A stretch of 64,000 nucleotides of DNA, from positions 868,001 to 932,000 of the forward strand of contig JACKDQ010000001.1 of the NCBI GenBank assembly GCA_020633415.1, in the 5' to 3' direction. The first letter of the stretch is position 1. Each line of letters starts with the position of its first letter. The notes under the pieces were generated by a model. That model was not told the DNA's origin, did no database searches, and was given only the letters and a program-made list of their open reading frames with translations. Source of the stretch: Deltaproteobacteria bacterium. Lineage in GTDB: Bacteria > Myxococcota_A > Polyangia > GCA-2747355. Positions 58,534 to 64,000 of the stretch are shown in pieces. The position numbers and the translations under genes were made by a program.

Positions 58534-59370
58534 ATGATCGTGGTCAAAAGGCTTGTCGTGATCGCCGGTGTTTGCTTGGTTGGTGGCTGTGGCTCGGTCG
58601 ATCTGCAAGAGCAGGCCGACGAGAGTGCCGGCAAGGGCGAGTCTTGGCAGAGCGCGATCAGCGGCGTGATCAACTGCGCAGCCGGCGAAACCGTTGAATA
58701 TGGGTTTTTTACCGGCAAGTCGGGGCAGCGCGGCACGCAGCGAATCAAAGTCAAAGGGATGACCCCGCGACGCAAGGCGGACTACCGCTTGGGTGTCTCC
58801 GCCGATGGTCAGTCCTTGGGCGGCGTCGCCGGTCACGACAAGGCCAGCTTCGAGATCGCGCCGGCGGTGTTCACCGTTACCGTTGCCTGCACGCGCGACT
58901 ACGGCATGCAGTCTTACGAATTCAGTGTGAATCTGCCCTCGCACGGTGGCAGCGTCGCCGAGGCGCTAAGCTGGCCGATCGCTTGTCCGGACCGTCTGGG
59001 CGCTGAGCAAAGTTCCGGGCAAGATCTCGAGGGGCGAAGCAAGGACAAGGGCGTCTACGCCGCCGCGCCAGGGACGGTGATCGCCGTGGAGCGTTTTTCC
59101 GGCGCTGGCAAGACGGTCGTGATCGAGCACCCCGAGGCTGTCGCCCGGATCGTCGCTGGCTACGGTCACCGCCAGCTGCGAACGCAATACTCTGGGCTTT
59201 CGGGATACCGTGTGCGCGTTGGCGACCGGATCTATCCCGGCGAGCGGATCGGTACACTGAAGAGCAACCGCAAGCTCGACTTTCGGCTCAATGACACCAG
59301 CTCGGCCTACGTGCGCGCGCTATTGCCGCTCCACTACCTGGCCCCCTTGCCCGCCTGCAGCGAGCGCTAG
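58534..59370 (+). CDS. lipoprotein with degenerate M23-type domain
   Basis: 278 aa from ATG 58534 after GGAG. Lipobox VGGC gives Cys19; GKGE at residues 33-36. The C-terminal region follows the M23/LytM fold order: GVYAAAPGTVIAVERF, GKTVVIEHPEAVARIVAGYGH, RVRVGDRIYPGERIGTL, KLDFRLND. The zinc ligands of active M23 peptidases (HxxxD and the HxH of 'HLHF') are missing: the last motif is KLDF. So it is probably a non-catalytic, binding or activator protein, as with EnvC-like LytM proteins. The N-terminal ~110 residues are a separate beta-rich region. Confidence 0.68.
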   Translation: MIVVKRLVVIAGVCLVGGCGSVDLQEQADESAGKGESWQSAISGVINCAAGETVEYGFFTGKSGQRGTQRIKVKGMTPRRKADYRLGVSADGQSLGGVAGHDKASFEIAPAVFTVTVACTRDYGMQSYEFSVNLPSHGGSVAEALSWPIACPDRLGAEQSSGQDLEGRSKDKGVYAAAPGTVIAVERFSGAGKTVVIEHPEAVARIVAGYGHRQLRTQYSGLSGYRVRVGDRIYPGERIGTLKSNRKLDFRLNDTSSAYVRALLPLHYLAPLPACSER

Positions 59371-59375
59371 TTACG

Positions 59376-60407
59376 ATGACGACGCGTCGCGTGTTAGTCA
59401 CCGGTGCTGCGGGGTATCTGGGCACCGAGATCGTCGCTCAGCTACTCGAGCGCGGCTATCGTGTTCGCGGAAGCGTGCGCGATCCGAACGATCCCAGCAA
59501 GACCGCGCATCTGCGCGAACTGGCCGCGGAGCATCCCGAACAGTTGGAGCTGGTCCGCGCCGACCTGCTGCAAGCGGGAGCATTCGCCGAGCCGATCAAG
59601 GACTGCGACTACGTCATCCACACCGCCTCTTCGGTGATGCTCTCGGCCAAGGACCCGCAACGGGAGATCGTCGACGTGGCGGTGCGCGGCACCGAGAACG
59701 TGATGCAAGCGGCGTGTGCGCAACCGAGCGTGCGACGCGTTGTGATGACCTCGTCGATCGTCGCCGTCGTCAACTTTCGCTTGTCCGAAGCGCATCGTCA
59801 CACCGAGGCTGATTGGGCCGAGGACGCCAAATTGCAGGTCGATCCCTACGCGCTGTCCAAGTTCCTCGCTGAGCGCACGGCCTGGCGCTACTACGAGCAG
59901 CAAGGCGAAACCAAGCGCTTTGAGCTGGTGACGATCTGTCCGAGTTTTGTGATCGGCCCGGTTCGAGCGCGTGTACACCTGCGCTCAAGTCCCAGTTTGG
60001 TGCGCGACCTGTTGCGCCGCAAGATCCCCGGCTGCCCGCAGCTGTTCTTTAACGTGGTCGATATTCGCGACGTGGCCCGCGCCCATCTGGAGGCGCTTGA
60101 GCGTTCTCAAGCCAACGGGCGCTACATCGTTAGCGCTCACGAGCATTGGCTGCAGGAGATCGCGCTGCAAATGGCGGCGCTCTTTCCGCAGCGCAAGATT
60201 CCCACGCGCCGGCTGCCAAATCTGCTGCTGATGGTCGCCGCGCTGTTCGATAAGCGCGCCAACTTCGCGTTGGTTCGGCGCAATGCCAGCCGAAAGATGC
60301 TGCTGAACAACGGTCGCGGTCGCGCCGATCTTGGCATCGACTACCGTCCGCTCGACCAGTCGCTCAAAGACTGCTGCGATTCGATGATCGAACAGGGCTT
60401 CGTCTAG
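59376..60407 (+). CDS. NAD(P)-dependent epimerase/dihydroflavonol-reductase-like protein
   Basis: 343 aa. Extended short-chain dehydrogenase: nucleotide loop VTGAAGYLG (G10, G13, G16), CDYVIHTASSV, MTSSIVAV for the catalytic Ser, and Tyr158-x3-Lys162 (YALSK), then ICPSFVIGP and VVDIRDVARAHLEAL. Pattern and length match dihydroflavonol-4-reductase-like bacterial proteins that reduce carbonyls or act on sterol/sugar substrates. It starts 5 bp after the previous lipoprotein stop. Substrate not predictable. Confidence 0.88.
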   Translation: MTTRRVLVTGAAGYLGTEIVAQLLERGYRVRGSVRDPNDPSKTAHLRELAAEHPEQLELVRADLLQAGAFAEPIKDCDYVIHTASSVMLSAKDPQREIVDVAVRGTENVMQAACAQPSVRRVVMTSSIVAVVNFRLSEAHRHTEADWAEDAKLQVDPYALSKFLAERTAWRYYEQQGETKRFELVTICPSFVIGPVRARVHLRSSPSLVRDLLRRKIPGCPQLFFNVVDIRDVARAHLEALERSQANGRYIVSAHEHWLQEIALQMAALFPQRKIPTRRLPNLLLMVAALFDKRANFALVRRNASRKMLLNNGRGRADLGIDYRPLDQSLKDCCDSMIEQGFV

Positions 60408-60515
60408 CGACGCTCTAGCGCAGCTTTCGGCGAATTCGCCGCTGGCATCGCCTGCTGCGCAAGGGCTAGTGCGGCTAGCGCTCCTGAGATAGGCTTGTCC
60501 CAACAGAGGGGGCCT

Positions 60516-61505
60516 ATGTCTAAGACGATCATCGGTGATGCCGTTGCCAACATCCCTTGGGAGGATCGGCCGAGCGGTTGTTCCGACGTGATGTGGCGCT
60601 ACAGCAAGAACCCGATCATCGGGTGGAATCCGATTCCGCCGGCAGCGCGGATCTTCAATAGCGCGGTCTTGCCGTTTCGGGGTGGTTTCGCCGGTGTGTT
60701 TCGCGCCGACCAGAAGAACGGCCGCCCGCAGCTCTACGTCGGTTTTTCCGACGACGCGCTGAACTGGAAGATCAAGCACGAACGCTTGGCCTGGGTCGAC
60801 CCAGCCGGTGCGCCGAGTCCAACCAGCTACGCCTACGACCCGCGGGTGACGTTGCTGGATAGTCGCTACTACATCACCTGGTGCGATGATTTCCCTGGGC
60901 CGGCGATCGGTCTTGGTGTCACCGACGATTTCGAGCGCTTCACCCGTCTCGAGCGGCCACTGATGCCGTTTAACCGCAACGGTGTGCTCTTTCCGCGCAA
61001 GATCGGCGACGCCTACGTGATGCTCAGCCGCCCTTCGGACAGCGGACACACGCCGTTTGGCGATATCGTGCTCAGTCATAGCCCGGACTTGGTGCACTGG
61101 GGTCGCCACCGGATGGTGATGCGTAGCGGCGGCGAGGGCTGGTGGCAGGGCCTGAAGATCGGCGCGGGTCCAGTGCCGATCGAAACCAAAGAGGGTTGGC
61201 TGCTGATCTATCACGGCGTGTCGGCACCCTGTAATGGCTACGTCTATAGCTTCGGCGCGGCGCTGCTCGATCTCGACGACCCGAGCAAAGTGCGCTACCG
61301 CACGCGCGACTACCTGCTCACGCCGGAAAAGCCGTACGAGACGGTCGGCTTCGTGCCCAACGTGTGCTTCCCTTGCGCCACGCTGCACGACGCGGCAAGC
61401 GGTCGCATCGCGATCTATTACGGCGCAGCCGATACCTATACCGCGGTGGCCTTCAGCCAGGTCGACGAGCTACTCGCTTATCTCAAGCAAAACTCGCAGC
61501 TCTAG
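60516..61505 (+). CDS. GH130-type beta-mannoside phosphorylase
   Basis: 329 aa from ATG 60516 behind GAGGGGG. Five-bladed propeller glycosidase: RIFNSAVLPFRGGFAGVFRAD, YAYDPRVTLLD, RNGVLFPRKIGDAYVMLSRPSDSGHTPFGDI, GWWQGLKIGAGPVPIETKEGWLLIYHGV and IAIYYGAADTYTAVA. These match GH130 enzymes that phosphorolyse beta-1,4-mannosyl linkages (manno-oligosaccharide or mannosyl-GlcNAc phosphorylases). Cytoplasmic, no signal peptide. Converges with a minus-strand lipoprotein gene; both stops lie in one hairpin. Confidence 0.88.
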   Translation: MSKTIIGDAVANIPWEDRPSGCSDVMWRYSKNPIIGWNPIPPAARIFNSAVLPFRGGFAGVFRADQKNGRPQLYVGFSDDALNWKIKHERLAWVDPAGAPSPTSYAYDPRVTLLDSRYYITWCDDFPGPAIGLGVTDDFERFTRLERPLMPFNRNGVLFPRKIGDAYVMLSRPSDSGHTPFGDIVLSHSPDLVHWGRHRMVMRSGGEGWWQGLKIGAGPVPIETKEGWLLIYHGVSAPCNGYVYSFGAALLDLDDPSKVRYRTRDYLLTPEKPYETVGFVPNVCFPCATLHDAASGRIAIYYGAADTYTAVAFSQVDELLAYLKQNSQL

Positions 61506-61520
61506 CAGTCTTGCTAGAGC
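61499..61520. terminator. bidirectional hairpin covering two convergent stop codons
   Basis: GCTCTAGC (61499-61506), 6-nt loop, GCTAGAGC (61513-61520): a perfect 8-bp stem. It contains the TAG of the GH130 gene (61503-61505) and the stop of the minus-strand lipoprotein (61514-61516). No T-tract, so a Rho-independent terminator is not assured. Confidence 0.45.
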
Positions 61521-62062
61521 GCGCGGCCGGCGAGAAACTGATCGATCATCGTGCCGACTTGTCGGGCCATCACTTTGGCCACCGAGCTGATCGCGTCGGC
61601 TTCCTTTTGGTGGGCGAAAGGCATGATCGCCGCTTGCTCGAACTGCTCGGTGACCGCTGAGTCGAGCTGTGTCCGCTCGCTAAGCGTGACCTTGAGGTAG
61701 ACGTTCCAGCGAAAGCGTCCGCGAATCTCGCCGTAGTAGCGGGCCTGGCTTTCGACCAACATCAACAGCGGCGCGTTGCTCTCGCTGCCCAAACGTTTGA
61801 GGCGTCGCGCTGAATCGCGCAATCGGCTGAATTGTTTGATGTCGAGCTTGCGCAGTTTGTCGACCAGATTGCGCTGGCGCAGCGCTTCGCTGATCGCCGA
61901 GCTAAGCTCGTCAGTCGCGGTGAAGGCGCGGTTTTGGTAAATGTCGTCGTGGACCAGCAGCGTCGCGACGTCGACCGGTGTGGCGAGCCGCTGGGTCGGC
62001 AGCGGTTTGATGCAACCGAATGCAACAAGAGTGGGTAAGAGCAACAGCTGGCGGCAACGCAT
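61514..62062 (-). CDS. lipoprotein of unknown function
   Basis: 182 aa. Its ATG (62060-62062) shares the A of the TAA of the upstream barrel gene, indicating coupling. Lipobox VAFGC gives Cys17. The mature domain (LLVHDDIYQNRAFTATDELSSAISEALR, RLRDSARRLKRLG, PLLMLVESQARYYGEIRGRFRWNVYLKVTL) looks like an alpha/beta periplasmic domain resembling LPS-assembly or LpoB-type lipoproteins, but I cannot assign it. The overlap suggests it acts with the outer-membrane barrel. Confidence 0.68.
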   Translation of the reverse strand: MRCRQLLLLPTLVAFGCIKPLPTQRLATPVDVATLLVHDDIYQNRAFTATDELSSAISEALRQRNLVDKLRKLDIKQFSRLRDSARRLKRLGSESNAPLLMLVESQARYYGEIRGRFRWNVYLKVTLSERTQLDSAVTEQFEQAAIMPFAHQKEADAISSVAKVMARQVGTMIDQFLAGRAL

Positions 62063-63582
62063 TAGAACCATCCCTCGGTTTCGATCGCGACCACGCCATG
62101 TAGGTGGCGATCGCTTTGTTCGCGAAAGGCATCGAACTGGTCGAGTGTCTCGACGAAGCTGTTGCCGAACGCATTGTGCATGTTGGAGTGCTGCACGCCG
62201 ACCAACAGTCGCAATGAGGGGCGGGTGAAGATGCCGACGCCGGTCGGGTTGAGCACCACACCGCCTTTGATCTGCCAGGTGTTGCGCGTGTCGATGTCGC
62301 CGAATTCGAGGCCGCGAGCATCGGCGCGTCCAGCGCTACTGGTAAATACCGAGTCAAAGTGGCCGCGCCAGAGGTTGCCGTTGAGCGAGCGCTCTTGGGC
62401 GATGCTACCTTCGGCCAGCAAATGAACCCTCTCGCTGAGGTAAGTCTGCAATCGCAGCACGGTGGAGTAGAAGATGCGGTTATCCTCGCCGGCGGCCACC
62501 TCGTTGTCGCGGTTGACGTGGTAACCGAACATCACGCCCCAGGCCAGGTCCAGGCGGTTCTTGATCAAGGTCAGCTGCATTTCGTTGCCGATGTTGAGCT
62601 CGTAGCGCTCGTCGGTCAGCTCTTTGACGAAGATCGTGTATTCGCGGCCGCCCTCTTGCTCGGTCTTGCGCGTCTCGGGATGACGGCGCAAGAAGTTAGC
62701 AAACAGGTTGTTCCAGGTCAGCGGGCCGAGATTGCCGAAGCCGAGATAGGCGACGAGCTTGTAGGACAGCGCGGCGACCGGCTCCGGGTCAGGGAATTGA
62801 TCGGCGGCACCGGGATTGAGTTCGAGGAACCGTTTGACGATCTCGCCGCGAACGAAGTCTTGGTAGGTCGCATTTTCGGGCAGTGGCGTAACGTGTGGGG
62901 CAAAGCGGTTACCGCGCACGGCGGGCTCGTAGAGCAATTGACCGCCGACGCCGAGTTCAAACTGACGGGCGACGCGCCAGCGCAGCGCGGCACCAACGGT
63001 GAGGATCGTGCTGTACTCTGTACCGTGAACGAAAAAGCCCGAATCGCCAAAGCCGAGCAGCAGGTCGAGATTGTCGTTTTGCAGGCGACCCGAAACGCCA
63101 AGTGTTTCGAAAAACAACTGTGCCGGGCGCATGTCGTACAGACCGAGGTCGCCGTACTCGTAGTTCAGCGTGCCGAAGCGCCAGGTCACGCCGCTTAGTA
63201 GGATGTTGCCAGCTTCGACGTAGAGCTGGGTTGCCGCAAAAGCGCCGAGATTGCCGTTGCGCCCTTCAGCGTTGGCGAACGATCCGCCTTCGATGCGAAG
63301 CTGAACGTTGGCCCAGACGTCGTTGGTCCCGGGGCTGGGCTGCAGCATGTCGTAGCGCATCTGCAGTGCCCCCCAAGGGCCCTCATTGAGCAAACGGCCA
63401 TAGAGGTTCCAGAGGCCGAGGCGCGATTCACCACCCTGGAAGTCGGGTCGAGCCATGATGCGAAAGTAGCCGCCAACGCTGAAGCGATCGCGTTTGACCT
63501 CGGCTTGGGCTGCGATCGTCAGCAGCGTGATGGATAGCAGCGCGAGAGCTTGTAGGAGACGGGCTAGTCGGTGGCGAAGCAT
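62062..63582 (-). CDS. outer-membrane beta-barrel protein
   Basis: 506 aa. Signal peptide ending TIAAQA (residue ~27). The mature chain is built of alternating amphipathic strands with aromatic girdles (FSVGGYFRIMARPDF, GALQMRYDMLQ, VTWRFGTLNYEYGDLGLYD, LQTYLSERVHLLAEGSI) and ends in a Phe after Trp (TEGWF), the C-terminal signature of outer-membrane barrels. Probably a porin-like channel of 16 or more strands. The next gene, a lipoprotein, overlaps its stop, and a GH13-type enzyme gene precedes it. Confidence 0.78.
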   Translation of the reverse strand: MLRHRLARLLQALALLSITLLTIAAQAEVKRDRFSVGGYFRIMARPDFQGGESRLGLWNLYGRLLNEGPWGALQMRYDMLQPSPGTNDVWANVQLRIEGGSFANAEGRNGNLGAFAATQLYVEAGNILLSGVTWRFGTLNYEYGDLGLYDMRPAQLFFETLGVSGRLQNDNLDLLLGFGDSGFFVHGTEYSTILTVGAALRWRVARQFELGVGGQLLYEPAVRGNRFAPHVTPLPENATYQDFVRGEIVKRFLELNPGAADQFPDPEPVAALSYKLVAYLGFGNLGPLTWNNLFANFLRRHPETRKTEQEGGREYTIFVKELTDERYELNIGNEMQLTLIKNRLDLAWGVMFGYHVNRDNEVAAGEDNRIFYSTVLRLQTYLSERVHLLAEGSIAQERSLNGNLWRGHFDSVFTSSAGRADARGLEFGDIDTRNTWQIKGGVVLNPTGVGIFTRPSLRLLVGVQHSNMHNAFGNSFVETLDQFDAFREQSDRHLHGVVAIETEGWF

Positions 63583-63612
63583 CGAGGGTTCTCGGGGTCG
63601 TTGGTGCGGCGT

Positions 63613-64000
63613 TTAAGGGGCGGCGCGAAGCAGGACGATTGAAAACGGTGCGACGCGATATTTGGCCTCAGGAACGGCGACAGGCTGCTCGAGCGAAATG
63701 TTCTGCGAGCGCTTCTTGTCGGCACTGGCGGCGAAATTTTCCTCGAGGTCGAAGAACGATTGGGTGTCGAGCAAACGCTGCCAGCTGCGCTGCTCGGGCA
63801 AGGTGAAGTCGACCCAGTCCGTTTCCATATTGATCAATAGCAAAAGCTCTGGGCCAGCGTTCTGGTCCCAGTAGTGTTGCATCAGCTGGCGCTTCGACCA
63901 ATCACCGTCGGTCATGTCGCTATTCTGGGCGTTCTTCCAGGCGAAGGGCGCGCCGCCGTCGTAGGCACTCGGTGAAAAGGCGTGCAAATTAGCCTTGCGC
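63613..64000 (-). CDS. C-terminal part of a GH13-type (isoamylase/debranching-like) enzyme, 5' truncated
   Basis: The frame runs off the right edge, so the N-terminus and catalytic domain are missing. The visible ~129 residues include AFAWKNAQ-like and DGDWSKRQLMQHYW segments and a C-terminal beta domain: ELLLLINMETDWVDFTLPEQRSWQRLLDTQSFF and APFSIVLLRAAP. The 'LL..N...V.F.LP....W....DT' pattern matches the C-terminal beta sandwich of glycogen-debranching or isoamylase-type enzymes. Stop at 63613, 31 bp before the barrel gene. Confidence 0.55.
   Translation of the reverse strand, partial: RKANLHAFSPSAYDGGAPFAWKNAQNSDMTDGDWSKRQLMQHYWDQNAGPELLLLINMETDWVDFTLPEQRSWQRLLDTQSFFDLEENFAASADKKRSQNISLEQPVAVPEAKYRVAPFSIVLLRAAP

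Noticed and set aside
1..64000. tRNA, rRNA, insertion sequences, prophage or defence genes
   Set aside because: No tRNA-like T-arm or anticodon arrangement, transposase, integrase, toxin-antitoxin or restriction gene was seen; MutH is the only nuclease of that fold and aligns to repair MutH, not to a restriction enzyme.

Overview
The window is a GC-rich (roughly 60%) bacterial chromosome segment with tightly packed genes on both strands. I count 57 protein genes, two of them cut by the window edges. I see no rRNA, tRNA, CRISPR array, insertion sequence or prophage. Several features suggest a Myxococcota-like ('deltaproteobacterial') organism: a very high share of predicted lipoproteins (about 14 of 57), MopE-type Cys-rich proteins, a MYXO-CTERM-like tail, membrane Ser/Thr kinases with PEGA-like tails, and an AddAB recombination pair. 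The placement is inferred from gene content; no phylogenetic marker was analysed.

Layout. 1-6701: end of an unknown gene, an unknown protein, a run of Tad/Flp prepilin-like proteins, then greB. 6719-15631: a HEAT-like lipoprotein divergent from a partial respiratory complex I operon (nuoE-F-J-K-L-M-N). 15711-23310: secreted proteins and lipoproteins, a TonB-like protein and Cys-rich/beta-propeller proteins. 23534-37982 (minus strand): a phosphatase-like lipoprotein and a cyclophilin; then a probable operon of SCP2 protein, sensor kinase, receiver/RsbW-type ATPase, MutH and PEGA Ser/Thr kinase; then the two halves of a radical-SAM/DUF2344 pair separated by a lipoprotein gene. 38521-50580 (plus): larB-gcdH-purE, addB-addA, and a triple-GAF histidine kinase overlapping a Ser/Thr kinase. 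50577-56690 (minus): a Cys-rich protein built of 111-bp tandem repeats, a metallo-beta-lactamase-fold enzyme, an M43 protease lipoprotein, and an ECF sigma/anti-sigma/CpxP-like stress module. 56768-64000: a thioredoxin-like ferredoxin, two lipoproteins, an NAD-dependent reductase, a GH130 phosphorylase, an outer-membrane barrel and the end of a GH13-type enzyme.

The most unusual points are: (i) a complete MutH, normally a gammaproteobacterial protein, 6 bp behind a signalling gene; (ii) strong apparent enrichment of the HIP1 octamer GCGATCGC, which has a GATC core, in all reading frames; (iii) a NuoL with a C-terminal PKD domain; (iv) a recurrent Gly-Lys-[Gly/Ala]-[Glu/Gly] motif 13-15 residues after the lipidated Cys in four unrelated lipoproteins; (v) a stem that would bury the ribosome binding site of a lipoprotein gene.
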